From contig NZ_JASHIC010000023.1 in assembly GCF_030056705.1 (NCBI RefSeq), positions 62,001 through 126,000 on the forward strand: a stretch of 64,000 nucleotides of DNA, given 5' to 3'. The notes beneath the pieces were generated by a model that had not been told where the DNA came from, made no database searches, and saw only the letters and a list, made by a program, of their open reading frames with translations. Of this stretch, positions 55,987-64,000 are shown in pieces (the first letter of the stretch is position 1; each line of letters begins with the position of its first letter). The stretch comes from Flectobacillus longus. Lineage in GTDB: Bacteria; Bacteroidota; Bacteroidia; Cytophagales; Spirosomataceae. A program made the position numbers and the translations under genes.

Positions 55987-56304
55987 TTTAACGATTGGCT
56001 TGTTACCTTGAACAAAATGGAGGTCATTTAATTTCTAATCCCCTATAGCGCCGTGCCTAAAATGGAGGATTACTGTAATAGAAATAAACCCCTCAAGTGT
56101 CAAATTTGATAACTACACAGCGTGATATACTGTACGAAGGATTCCCAACTATTGCAGATTTGGGATTTCTGAAATATTAAAAAACACCTTCATTTTTTAT
56201 AAAATAGGGTAAAAAAGTATATTTCACTTCCGCAATCCAACATCCGATATCAGAAATAGATGATTCTTAAAACCCTTCGTACACTACTAATTCAGCATTA
56301 TTAC
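55987..56304. other. Intergenic region between convergent genes
   Basis: About 320 bp. AAAATGGAGG occurs twice (around 56016 and 56059), but I see no hairpin with a U tract, ORF or RNA gene. Confidence 0.4.
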
Positions 56305-58053
56305 CTAGTAATACTGCCCTCTGTCGGCAGTATTCCAACGAAGACCGATTGAGAGAAGATTGGTAACAGAATTAAGGCTGCTTTGTTGACTTTTAAAATC
56401 TCTATGTAAATAATGTAAGTCGACAAAAAAGTTGTGTTTGAACTGATACGAAGCTCTTATATCATATGTCAAATGCTGCGAAGCTACACCCTGCCCCAAT
56501 GTATTTCCTTCGTCGTCTTTATACAAAACCCATCTACTTCGAGAATTGTAATCTAACAGAATATTTCTTCCCCAGTTGGTTCCATTGCTATCGTCGCCAT
56601 AGCTGGCAAAAATTAATCGCCCTACTAATTGAAGCTTGGGAGTGGGCTGAGCTCGTAGAGTATGAGTCCATTCATAAAAATTGGCTCCTAATGGGTGGGC
56701 AAGTGCTTGGTTATAGTGTGAATAACTAAGCCCCGTATAGCTATGACTATAAGTATAAGGTCTTGCAACATTGTATTCACCTTGGTAGTCCAAATGTTTA
56801 ATGCCTAAAACGTCGATATATTTTAGTCCTAGCTGTGCTCCATATTTATTGGTCCAAGAGCCTGTATTCGAAAAAATCTCTTTTATAATAAATTCATCTA
56901 GCATGAATTGACCATATAGAGAAAACTTTTTAGCAAAATTGTATTTGAAATCAAGTCCAACCAAAGCATTATCCCCACTTCCTTGAAAACTTTCCACAAA
57001 GCGATAGAAAATAACAGGATTGAGATAATTTAGTTCAAAACCACCTACACCATTTGTACTATCCCTTTTGAAAATCACACTTTCAGTCAGTCCAATGTTT
57101 AGTTTTGAAGATACATTGATGCTCAAATGGTGCATTGCCATGTATTTTTTAGGAAAGGTTTGGTCTGGAGAAATACGGCCAGGGTTGATAAGTTCAGCAA
57201 ATAGATTTTGGTATTGGAATGCTCCAATTTGGGTTGTCAGCTTTAAAAATAAGTAAGGCGCTGCATTGTCGGAAAGAATCATAGAACGAAACCCATTCCC
57301 AATAATATTTTTGTCATGCCCAAATTGAATACCAATGTTTTTGGTAGCTTGGAAAGTTAAGTAGGCACGTGCAGAAAAGAAATCTGTAGTCAGAGGGTCT
57401 TTTTTAAAGTATTTTGTTAAACCCTCTCCTGGCATTCCCGCAATTTGAGTAGCAGTTGTAGGGGTATTTTGATTAATATAGTCTGCATAACCTTTGATAT
57501 AATCTGGTATTCTAGAAATGTTGTCGGTCATGTAGGTATAAAACCCAATTTTGCTATTAATCATCCCTCGTATTTCGATACCACGGGTATTGAGTGAATA
57601 AAAAGACTGATTACCACCCGATACTGAGCCAACCTGTACATTCATAACAGGATTAATGTGGATATCTATGTCATCATTGTGGACAGAATAAGCATCAGAT
57701 GGTTTTTTATAAAAATATTTCCATAGTGATTTTTTGCTACTATCTGTTTCTTCCGAAATCCATTCCCAATTATCATTTTTAAAATAGTTGAAGTTAAACT
57801 CGTCAATCTTATCAGCATGAAGACTAGTGTCTTGGGCGACAGTTTCGATAAATTGTGCAACATCTTTACGGGTATAGGGCTTGATACCTGTGTGAAAAGT
57901 TTTTGAGAAACGCCCATATTTAATCTCATAGCGGTCTAACAAGTCATAATAGTCGGCATTGAGAGGCACAAAAACACTTTGAGCTTGGGAGCTAGTGATT
58001 ACTGCAAAAATGAAGAATATTAAACCTAAAAGGCGTTGAGAGAACATAAGCAA
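56305..58053 (-). CDS. Outer-membrane beta-barrel protein (Wzi/RemB-like)
   Basis: 582 aa with a signal peptide (about 1-24, VITSSQAQ). The mature start VFVPLNADYYDLLDRYEIKYG and GIKPYTRKDVAQFIE matches the opening of capsule-assembly Wzi-family and gliding-motility RemB-like proteins. The rest is rich in alternating aromatic strands (GIQFGHDKNIIGNGFRSMIL, KYNFAKKFSLYGQFMLDEF), typical of an outer-membrane barrel, and ends in an aromatic residue (QYY). A role in surface polysaccharide or adhesin handling is plausible, and the glycan cluster nearby fits. Confidence 0.7.
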   Translation of the reverse strand: MLMFSQRLLGLIFFIFAVITSSQAQSVFVPLNADYYDLLDRYEIKYGRFSKTFHTGIKPYTRKDVAQFIETVAQDTSLHADKIDEFNFNYFKNDNWEWISEETDSSKKSLWKYFYKKPSDAYSVHNDDIDIHINPVMNVQVGSVSGGNQSFYSLNTRGIEIRGMINSKIGFYTYMTDNISRIPDYIKGYADYINQNTPTTATQIAGMPGEGLTKYFKKDPLTTDFFSARAYLTFQATKNIGIQFGHDKNIIGNGFRSMILSDNAAPYLFLKLTTQIGAFQYQNLFAELINPGRISPDQTFPKKYMAMHHLSINVSSKLNIGLTESVIFKRDSTNGVGGFELNYLNPVIFYRFVESFQGSGDNALVGLDFKYNFAKKFSLYGQFMLDEFIIKEIFSNTGSWTNKYGAQLGLKYIDVLGIKHLDYQGEYNVARPYTYSHSYTGLSYSHYNQALAHPLGANFYEWTHTLRAQPTPKLQLVGRLIFASYGDDSNGTNWGRNILLDYNSRSRWVLYKDDEGNTLGQGVASQHLTYDIRASYQFKHNFFVDLHYLHRDFKSQQSSLNSVTNLLSIGLRWNTADRGQYY

Positions 58054-58141
58054 GGCTTGTATGAAACAAGATTAAGGTTTGTATATAACAAATGACGATA
58101 GAGTTGTAACTTTGTCATAAATTAAAAAATGCTACTTTGCT

Positions 58142-58591
58142 ATGGCCATAGGGAAATATTTTACGGTAATGGTGGCTACTGCAATCAAATTTTTTAACGG
58201 TCCTATTGCGGGACTATTATTGGAATTGACGTGGTGGGAGACCGCTGTATGTACCATTTTAGGAATGATGCTTACCGTAATTAGTGTTTTGGTAATAGGA
58301 ACAAGTGTTCGTAGCTTGATACAAAAATATAGAAAAACTCCTGCAAAGCTATTTTCTCGCCGTACAAGATTTGCGGTAAGATTATGGAAGAGGGTCGGTA
58401 TTTGGGGGATATCATGCTTTACACCCTTGTTTTTTACACCAATAGGGGGCACATTATTGGCGCTATCTTTTCGGGTACCTGTGCTTAGAATTCTAATTAC
58501 AATGAGCATTTTTGCTGTATTTTGGGGCATCACACTTACGTATGCACTTTTTCAGCTTAGTACTTTACAAACATTACTTTTGCACAAATAA
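58142..58591 (+). CDS. Small multi-pass membrane protein
   Basis: 149 aa with about three to four hydrophobic helices (8-30, 35-55, 85-110, 115-140). The pattern KFFNGPIAGLLLELTWWETA, then KRVGIWGISCFTPLFFTPIGG, resembles small multidrug-export (DUF2422-like) proteins, but I cannot confirm the family. It is divergent from the outer-membrane barrel gene and convergent with the GT2 gene. Its stop codon lies inside the shared terminator stem. Confidence 0.62.
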   Translation: MAIGKYFTVMVATAIKFFNGPIAGLLLELTWWETAVCTILGMMLTVISVLVIGTSVRSLIQKYRKTPAKLFSRRTRFAVRLWKRVGIWGISCFTPLFFTPIGGTLLALSFRVPVLRILITMSIFAVFWGITLTYALFQLSTLQTLLLHK

Positions 58592-58628
58592 AAAGGATGA
58601 GGTAATAAGCCTCATCCTTTTTATTTGT
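58584..58628. terminator. Bidirectional terminator
   Basis: A perfect 19-bp stem (58584-58602 with 58610-58628) with a 7-nt loop and A5/T5 runs. It overlaps the end of the gene at 58142-58591 and abuts the stop of the convergent GT2 gene. Confidence 0.85.
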
Positions 58629-58629
58629 A

Positions 58630-59370
58630 TTATTTTTTCTTCATATAATCACCTCTAGAGAAAAACTTCTCAATCATACAGTAAAGTAAAATAAAGAAAT
58701 AACGACTACCCATTTCCTTAATCTTGAGTTTTGACTCTCCATACTTACGGTTAGTCCAACTGTTAGGTACGACTGCATAAGAATAACCTCGTACATACGC
58801 CTTCAAAGGTAGTTCAACTGTTAGATTGAAGTGTGGAGACATGAATGGTTTAATACCTTCGATTGTTTCACGCTTGTACAATTTAAAAGCATTTGTAGTA
58901 TCGTTGGTTTTGATACCTGTAGCAAGCTTGACAATGAAGTTGGCAATGCGGTTGATGAATAATTTCAAACGAGGATAATCATACACTTTTCCACCTTTGA
59001 TAAAACGACTTCCAAAAACAGCGTCTACATTTTGTTCAACCATGGTATTGTAATACTTCACCAAGTCTTCTGGGTCATCAGACATGTCAGCCATCATAAC
59101 AGCTACACAGTCTCCCGAAAAACGCTCTAGACCATAACGAACTGCATATCCAAAACCATTAGGCCCCTTGTTGGTAAAATATACCAAGGTAGGAATTTCA
59201 ATCTGTAAAGATTTTAAAACCTCTTCTGTACGGTCTTTGGAATTATCGTTTGTTACACAAATTTCGTGGTCAATATTGTATTTCTTTAGTGTTGCATACA
59301 GGGTTCGTAGGGTTTCAGGAATAGATTCCTCTTCGTTGTATGCAGGGATAACAACACTTAATTTCATTTT
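58630..59370 (-). CDS. Glycosyltransferase family 2 (DPM1-like)
   Basis: 246 aa from the ATG at 59370 (MKLSVVIPAYNEEESIPETL); the frame from 59394 adds eight non-conserved residues. GT-A fold with VTNDNSKDRT, VAVMMADMSDDPEDL (metal-binding acidic cluster) and DAVFGSRFIKGG. No C-terminal membrane helices are evident apart from a hydrophobic stretch SRYFFILLYCMIEKFFS. Such enzymes charge polyprenyl phosphate or add sugars to surface glycans. It is the last gene of the minus-strand glycan cluster. Confidence 0.88.
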   Translation of the reverse strand, partial: KMKLSVVIPAYNEEESIPETLRTLYATLKKYNIDHEICVTNDNSKDRTEEVLKSLQIEIPTLVYFTNKGPNGFGYAVRYGLERFSGDCVAVMMADMSDDPEDLVKYYNTMVEQNVDAVFGSRFIKGGKVYDYPRLKLFINRIANFIVKLATGIKTNDTTNAFKLYKRETIEGIKPFMSPHFNLTVELPLKAYVRGYSYAVVPNSWTNRKYGESKLKIKEMGSRYFFILLYCMIEKFFSRGDYMKKK

Positions 59371-59463
59371 TACGATGTTAATTTTATTTGGCAAATAATA
59401 ATTAAGTTGGTGGGCAAGATTAAATTAATTTTACCCGCATTAATCTCTAGTTTTTTTGCATTC

Positions 59464-59523
59464 GGCTAAAAGTTAAAAAGTATTTCTCATGAAATAATAG
59501 AAGCTTTTTTGCCTAATGCTTAC
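59464..59523. repeat. Dispersed intergenic repeat, copy B
   Basis: Reverse-complement relative of 33472-33537 with about 60 bp in common. It is flanked on the right by degenerate heptamers (GCCTAAT GCTTACA GTTTATA GTCTAAA). It lies in the 200-bp gap between the two glycosyltransferase genes. Confidence 0.65.
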
Positions 59524-59571
59524 AGTTTATAGTCTAAAGCGTATTAATGCAATTTTATTTTGCATGATTAC

Positions 59572-60528
59572 TTATTTAATCTTACAAATCTCAGTAGAGT
59601 CTACTTGTTGTATCAATTCGTGATATTCTAGTGCTGGAATAAAATGCTTTTGAGTACGATAGTTTAATACGGTGAAAACTAAGAAAAGTGAACTCAAAAA
59701 GGCTTGTAGAATTACGATTACAGCAGTCGAAACCAATGTTGTTGCCCAGCCTGGCGAAGCATAAGGAGTTGTAAGACGAATGATTGATACAACCAATGCC
59801 ACCAAGATAGACAAAACAACCAATACCAGAGAGCTTATGACGATTCGAACGGCTACAGTATCAAGATATACAGAAATGGCACTTAAACCGTGAAGAATCA
59901 GCGATACAAAATTCATTTTAGACGTACCCGCCAAACGAGTACCTCTAATAATAGGAACAGAGTTGTATGACAATTTAGAACGAATGACTCCGCCCGGAAA
60001 ATGATTCCAGATTTCGGAAACATACGCTAATTTCTTAGCTTGTTCAAAAGGAAGTATGCAGAAGTTGCCAAACTCAATTACTTTTCCTGTTAGTAGACCA
60101 AAAAGGCCTTTATATACCAAATATCCTATTCTAAAGATGAGCCCTTCACTACGTTTGGCACGTTTGGCAAAAACAATTTGATTGTTTTTTAAACAAGCGT
60201 TATATAAGCTTTCTATGTCTTCAGGACGGTCTTCTCCATCTGAATCCATGACTAAGAGATAATCAAACGTACGCTCTTTTGTGAGAAAGGAAAGGCCAAG
60301 AGCAATAGCCTTTTGATGGCTAACATTGCGCCAAAGTCTGATAATTTCAAGTTTGTATGCTGAAAAACGATTTATATCACAAGGAATAGAAGAACAATCA
60401 TCCACAATGGCAAAAGAGAGTTGCTCAAAGAAGCTCGGCTCAACAGTATGTTTGATACGTTCAAGTAAAAGCTCTAAAGCATCCCAATCATTGTAAAGAG
60501 GAATAAGAATTTTTATGGAATTGGGCAT
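59572..60528 (-). CDS. Glycosyltransferase family 2 with C-terminal membrane helices (GtrB-like)
   Basis: 318 aa from the ATG at 60528 (MPNSIKILIPLYNDWDAL). The GT-A domain (about 1-220) has IVDDCSS, LVMDSDGEDRPEDIE (DxD-type site) and SKMNFVSLILHGLSA. Two hydrophobic helices at about 230-255 and 265-295 anchor it, as in bactoprenol glucosyltransferases of the GtrB/DPM-like group. It lies downstream of the SxtJ-like gene in the same direction. Confidence 0.87.
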   Translation of the reverse strand: MPNSIKILIPLYNDWDALELLLERIKHTVEPSFFEQLSFAIVDDCSSIPCDINRFSAYKLEIIRLWRNVSHQKAIALGLSFLTKERTFDYLLVMDSDGEDRPEDIESLYNACLKNNQIVFAKRAKRSEGLIFRIGYLVYKGLFGLLTGKVIEFGNFCILPFEQAKKLAYVSEIWNHFPGGVIRSKLSYNSVPIIRGTRLAGTSKMNFVSLILHGLSAISVYLDTVAVRIVISSLVLVVLSILVALVVSIIRLTTPYASPGWATTLVSTAVIVILQAFLSSLFLVFTVLNYRTQKHFIPALEYHELIQQVDSTEICKIK

Positions 60529-60625
60529 GATGTTTTTAATTGTAAATACCAATAAGCTGTTTTAGTTGAAAGATACCTTAATCATAAAGACCAACATTCT
60601 TTCAGCTCACATTAGGGGCTTTACC

Positions 60626-60985
60626 TTACCATACATTTTCTAAATCTTTTGATTCATATAAGTGATCACGGTCTTGGTAAACAGAATCTTTCCCTGCTTT
60701 TAGTCGTAGGTTATCTTTCTTGGTTAGTTTAAAGATAAATGCAATAGGGGTTAAGAATATGAAAAATATGATAGATAGCAGAATTTTTGCATTAAAACCT
60801 CCTAAAATTAAGGCAAATTTACTCCAAATCCATGTAATTTTTTCACTCAAAAAATCTGAAAACACTCCCGTTAATCCAATAATTAAAGAAGCAATTAATA
60901 GAGCTTTTGATTTGAATACAACATATAATACTAGTAACCCTACTGTAATTACAAGCATGGTTTCAAGATTTTTCTCTCTTTTCAT
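60626..60985 (-). CDS. SxtJ-like membrane protein
   Basis: 119 aa from the ATG at 60985 (MKREKNLETMLVITVG). Helices at about 8-40 and 67-88; the stretch GGFNAKILLSIIFFIFLTPI (61-80) followed by a charged tail with SVYQDRDHLYESKDLENVW is the pattern I know from SxtJ-family proteins. These small proteins accompany carbamoyltransferases and DUF5989 in saxitoxin-type and polysaccharide clusters. The molecular role is unknown. Confidence 0.75.
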   Translation of the reverse strand: MKREKNLETMLVITVGLLVLYVVFKSKALLIASLIIGLTGVFSDFLSEKITWIWSKFALILGGFNAKILLSIIFFIFLTPIAFIFKLTKKDNLRLKAGKDSVYQDRDHLYESKDLENVW

Positions 60986-61110
60986 TAAATAATGCAGTTT
61001 TAACTCCAAAGAAACAAAGCTTTGGATAACATATTCTGGTGAATATTGATAAATAAAAACAAGAGAGCTATAACATGAAGATTACAGCTCTGCTTGCGGA
61101 GGTCTTTTGT

Positions 61111-61260
61111 CTAGAATAACGTATAAATAAAAGGAGCTATGGCCGAACCACCACCAATTACAATTAGCACACCAATAAGTAAGAGCACGATAATTACTGG
61201 TAAAAGCCACCATTTTTTGCGCTCTTTCAAAAAGCTAAATAAGTCTGTTAAAAAATCCAT
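61111..61260 (-). CDS. DUF5989-family small membrane protein (SxtK-like)
   Basis: 49-aa frame starting MDFLTDLFSFLKERKKWW and ending GGGSAIAPFIYTLF. It has one membrane helix (LLPVIIVLLLIGVLIVI). The KKWWLLP and GSAIAPFIYTLF ends are hallmarks of DUF5989. It is too short for a usual gene caller, but length, motif and position between the SGNH-like and SxtJ-like genes agree. The start lies 37 bp after the stop of the SGNH-like gene. Confidence 0.85.
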   Translation of the reverse strand: MDFLTDLFSFLKERKKWWLLPVIIVLLLIGVLIVIGGGSAIAPFIYTLF

Positions 61261-61297
61261 TTTATTAATATTGAGTTTATGCTATATGTTTTAACCT

Positions 61298-62503
61298 TTA
61301 ATTTGAGTTCTGTGCTTCTTTAAATTTTTGTACTAAAGCCTTCGTAAATACTTGGTTTCCTAAAGCCGTAGGATGCTCATCATAAGGAATGGCATACTTA
61401 GGGTCAAGAGGGTTAAAGAGTTTGGAAAGGTCAATTACTTTTACATTTCGATCTTTTAGTAATCCAATAATTAATTGGCTATCAATTGTAGTAGGATAAA
61501 TTACTGCATAGAACGGTTGGTGTGGAAATTGGGTCTGAAAAGACTTTGATGCTCCAGCAATAACATCCGCCGTTAAAGCATAATCATCTTTGGTTATTTT
61601 GAAAGGATAACCTACTTTGAAAAGCTTCAAAAGATTACTACCTAACATTGTATCATAAACTAATGACCGAAGCTTACGACCTGTTATGAATAAACCTGTA
61701 TGTTCTAATTTCCCTGATTCATTATGGAAGTAAGGAGCGTTACCACGATTGTAACCAAAATTGGTCATGGTTCCGATTACCCTATTTACATGATCATCGA
61801 TATAAATGTAGAAGCCTACTCCTTGCTTTTCTTTTACGATTTTTGAAGGTGCAGGGGTTTCTAGTCGAGCCAGTGCTTGATGAGGTCCATAACCACTGTA
61901 AGCAAAGTTATAAGGATGAAAGTTTGTGGTATATTGACCGAAGTAAAAAGGAATTGTCTCTGTACTTTGAACTCCTTCTCCAAATGTCATCGAACATCCA
62001 TAAAACTGTGCAAAATCAGGAGTTTTTTTGATACTATCTACTGGTGTAATACGAAGACTATTGCTATCTGTTTGATAAGTAATATGATAAATAGTCTTGC
62101 CATTTACTTTTTTGATACCTGAGTAAGTTCCATTGGGTTTAGGCTTATACCCCAAAGTCGTATCCATCTCCATTGAATGTTCTGGACCTTCTACTTTAAG
62201 TCCTTTACTGGCTTGGGCTTTAAGAACCCAACCTGAACCTATTTCAAGACCTACTACTACCAAAATTGTCATAAAGATAGCTAGGAATAGGTTCAGAAGC
62301 CCTTCAACCTTGAACTTCACACCCGCCCATAGCGCCCATAACAAAGCAGCCCAAAAACTCCATTTGCTCACAAGTGCCATCGGAATGCCAGCAACAATCA
62401 TGTTTCCGTCACCCTTTACTAAATCTAACAACAATAGACTTGTACTACCCAAACATAGTAATATCAATCCAATGGCTATAAGAATCGCATAATTTCTTTT
62501 CAT
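61298..62503 (-). CDS. Membrane-anchored SGNH/GDSL-hydrolase-like protein
   Basis: 401 aa with three N-terminal helices (about 5-30, 35-60, 68-92) and an extracytoplasmic domain. FYGCSMTFGEGV (about 168-179) matches SGNH block I (GxSxTxG), AYSGYGPHQ may be block II-III, and DEHPTALGNQVFTKAL near the C-terminus supplies the D-x-x-H-like catalytic end. It may be an esterase or acyltransferase acting on the surface glycan. It starts 13 bp after the carbamoyltransferase stop, so the two form an operon. Confidence 0.75.
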   Translation of the reverse strand: MKRNYAILIAIGLILLCLGSTSLLLLDLVKGDGNMIVAGIPMALVSKWSFWAALLWALWAGVKFKVEGLLNLFLAIFMTILVVVGLEIGSGWVLKAQASKGLKVEGPEHSMEMDTTLGYKPKPNGTYSGIKKVNGKTIYHITYQTDSNSLRITPVDSIKKTPDFAQFYGCSMTFGEGVQSTETIPFYFGQYTTNFHPYNFAYSGYGPHQALARLETPAPSKIVKEKQGVGFYIYIDDHVNRVIGTMTNFGYNRGNAPYFHNESGKLEHTGLFITGRKLRSLVYDTMLGSNLLKLFKVGYPFKITKDDYALTADVIAGASKSFQTQFPHQPFYAVIYPTTIDSQLIIGLLKDRNVKVIDLSKLFNPLDPKYAIPYDEHPTALGNQVFTKALVQKFKEAQNSN

Positions 62504-62516
62504 AGAGTCAATGGTT

Positions 62517-64000
62517 TTAATCTAGTTTGAATTCGTTTTTCCATTCATCGCCTTCCGTCCATGCAGGTTGATTTTCTTTTGAAAACAAGAAGTTTCCAAC
62601 TACCAAATAGTCCATTTCTGTACGCATAAGGCATTTGTAAGCATCTTCAGGTGTACAAACAATAGGTTCGCCACGAACATTGAATGAGGTATTTACGACA
62701 ACACCATATCCAGTTTGTTTCTTGAATTCATTGATTAATGTCCAGTAACGAGGGTTTGTTTCTTTATGAACAGTTTGAATTCTTGCCGAAAAATCAATGT
62801 GAGTAATTGATGGTAAATCAGAACGTAAATAATATAGTTTTTCCATCAAGGGTAATGAACGATAATTTGAAGGAAGAGGGTTACGGCGTTTTTCTTGTAC
62901 ACCATGTACCAATAGCATATACGGCGAATCACCATCCAGTTCAAAATAGTCTGCTGCGTCTTCGGCTAATACAGACGGTGCAAATGGACGAAAACCTTCT
63001 CTATATTTTATTTTTAGGTTGAGTTTCTTTTGCATTTCTGAGTTTCGAGCATCGCCAAGGATACTACGTCCCCCTAGTGCACGAGGTCCAAACTCCATTC
63101 TTCCCTGAAACCAGCCCACTACATTTCCTTCCGATAGGATTTGTGCTGTACGAGAAGCTAGTTCGTCAAAATTCTCAAAATAAGTAAACTCAGCTTTGTA
63201 CTTACGAGCCATTTGTTTTGTCTCTAAGTCTGAAAATTCAGGACCTAGATAAGACCCCTTCATTTCGTCGAGGGCATTTGGTGTGAGCTTTCTAGCTTGT
63301 TTGAAATAGATGTATTCTCCAGCCAGAGCAGCTCCTAGTGCACCACCAGCATCGCCTGCCGCAGGTTGGATATATACATTCTCAAAAATATTCGCTTTTT
63401 GTAATTTACCATTAGCAACGCAGTTGAGAGCTACACCACCTGCCAAACATATATTTTTAGAACCAGTAAGACGTTTAGCTTCTTGAGCCATTTTTATCAC
63501 GATTTCTTCAGTTACTATTTGAGCAGCTAATGCAAAATTACAGTGAATCTCCTCCAAATTAGATTCAGACTCACGGCGTTTAAATCCAAAAAGAGCCTCC
63601 CATTCTTTGTCTTTTACCATACGAAGACCTGTAGCATAGTCAAAATATTTTTGATTTAGCCAAATAGAACCGTCTTCATAAATAGTAATAAGTTTTGTTC
63701 TGATAATGTCAGCAAACTGATGCGTTTGTTCAGAATTAGGGTCACCATAAGGAGCAAGCCCCATAAGCTTATACTCTCCAGAATTTACTTTGAATCCAGC
63801 AAAGTAGGTAATTGCAGAATATAACAATCCCAGCGAATGAGGGAATTGAAGTTCTTTCAGTATTTTGAGGTCTTTGCCCACCCCATGACAAATAGATGCT
63901 GTGGCCCACTCACCTACGCCATCTATTGTAAGTATTGCTGCGTCTTCAAAAGGAGAAGGGTAATAAGCACTAGCGGCATGTGATAAGTGATGTTCAGGAA
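62517..64000 (-). CDS. Carbamoyltransferase (NodU/CmcH/SxtI family), 5' end outside the window
   Basis: Partial gene; the reading frame runs without a stop to the window edge, giving about 493 residues of a protein usually near 580-610. The upstream extension contains EHHLSHAASAYYPSPFEDAA and LTIDGVGEWATAS, the metal-binding and nucleotide motifs of the Kae1-like N-terminal domain, so the GTG at 63881 is not the start. Further on, GGVALNCVANGKL, QPAAGDAGGALGAAL, RMEFGPRALGGRSILGDAR and NTSFNVRGEPIVCTPEDA mark the carbamoyltransferase C-terminal domain. It transfers a carbamoyl group from carbamoyl phosphate to an O-acceptor, here probably a surface sugar. Confidence 0.92.
   Translation of the reverse strand, partial: PEHHLSHAASAYYPSPFEDAAILTIDGVGEWATASICHGVGKDLKILKELQFPHSLGLLYSAITYFAGFKVNSGEYKLMGLAPYGDPNSEQTHQFADIIRTKLITIYEDGSIWLNQKYFDYATGLRMVKDKEWEALFGFKRRESESNLEEIHCNFALAAQIVTEEIVIKMAQEAKRLTGSKNICLAGGVALNCVANGKLQKANIFENVYIQPAAGDAGGALGAALAGEYIYFKQARKLTPNALDEMKGSYLGPEFSDLETKQMARKYKAEFTYFENFDELASRTAQILSEGNVVGWFQGRMEFGPRALGGRSILGDARNSEMQKKLNLKIKYREGFRPFAPSVLAEDAADYFELDGDSPYMLLVHGVQEKRRNPLPSNYRSLPLMEKLYYLRSDLPSITHIDFSARIQTVHKETNPRYWTLINEFKKQTGYGVVVNTSFNVRGEPIVCTPEDAYKCLMRTEMDYLVVGNFLFSKENQPAWTEGDEWKNEFKLD

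Noticed and set aside
60720-60992. 90-codon plus-strand frame opposite the SxtJ-like gene
   Set aside because: Its sequence is the antisense of hydrophobic codons; the minus-strand frame has the family pattern and the operon context.

Overview
The window looks like a chromosomal segment of a Bacteroidota (Bacteroidetes) bacterium, probably order Cytophagales; genus level is a guess (Flectobacillus/Arcicella/Emticicia-like). The evidence is: a protein with a type IX secretion (T9SS) C-terminal sorting domain; several promoters with the Bacteroidota pattern TTG/TTTG - about 20 bp - TAnnTTTG; few obvious Shine-Dalgarno sequences; atpD-atpC as a separate pair with a very short epsilon subunit; LytTR regulators paired with a His_kinase-type sensor; and low G+C. 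No insertion sequence, prophage or CRISPR array was seen, so this is mostly core and lightly accessory chromosome.

Layout. 0.1-6 kb: cysE, class II fructose-bisphosphate aldolase, an orphan LytTR regulator, a siroheme-synthesis dehydrogenase and an acyl-CoA synthetase. 6.5-10 kb: a T9SS cell-surface protein followed by a secreted Ycf48-like propeller. 10-17.5 kb (minus strand): an EamA transporter preceded by a structured RNA-like element, der, era, initiator tRNA-Met, an ABC ATPase and a large membrane/TPR protein. 18-20 kb: atpD-atpC with a hairpin between them. 20.4-24.7 kb: a tight four-gene lipid-modification operon (two cyclopropane-synthase-like methyltransferases, an FAD oxidoreductase and DUF1365). 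24.9-29.9 kb: two overlapping lipoprotein genes of unknown function and two small exported proteins. 29.9-32.7 kb: a MarR regulator and an acyl-CoA dehydrogenase, both preceded by copies of one palindromic operator. 32.9-37.8 kb: rplS, the bifunctional NAD(P)HX repair enzyme and feoAB. 38.1-43.5 kb: cytochrome c maturation genes ccmB-C-D-E-F with a CxxxY-type CcmE. 43.7-48.9 kb: a CNNM/CBS protein, menF, a hotdog thioesterase, a histidine phosphatase and an Rpn-family nuclease bracketed by near-identical terminators. 49.2-58.6 kb: a LytS/LytTR two-component pair, an AI-2E-type permease, an OmpR-type regulator, a GHL10 lipoprotein and an outer-membrane Wzi/RemB-like barrel. 58.6-64 kb (minus strand): a surface-glycan cluster with two GT2 glycosyltransferases, SxtJ-like, DUF5989 (49 aa), an SGNH-like membrane protein and a carbamoyltransferase cut by the window end.

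Working together. The acyl-CoA synthetase and acyl-CoA dehydrogenase belong to fatty-acid degradation, and the MarR protein is the likely local repressor of the latter. The methyltransferase operon probably modifies membrane fatty acids after synthesis. feoAB and the ccm genes are divergent and link iron uptake to heme and cytochrome c. The terminal cluster resembles sxtI/sxtJ/sxtK-type carbamoylation modules and probably decorates an exported polysaccharide or glycolipid.

All function calls come from reading the sequences; no database search was run. Where an upstream in-frame start was implausible, a later ATG was chosen and the reason is given.
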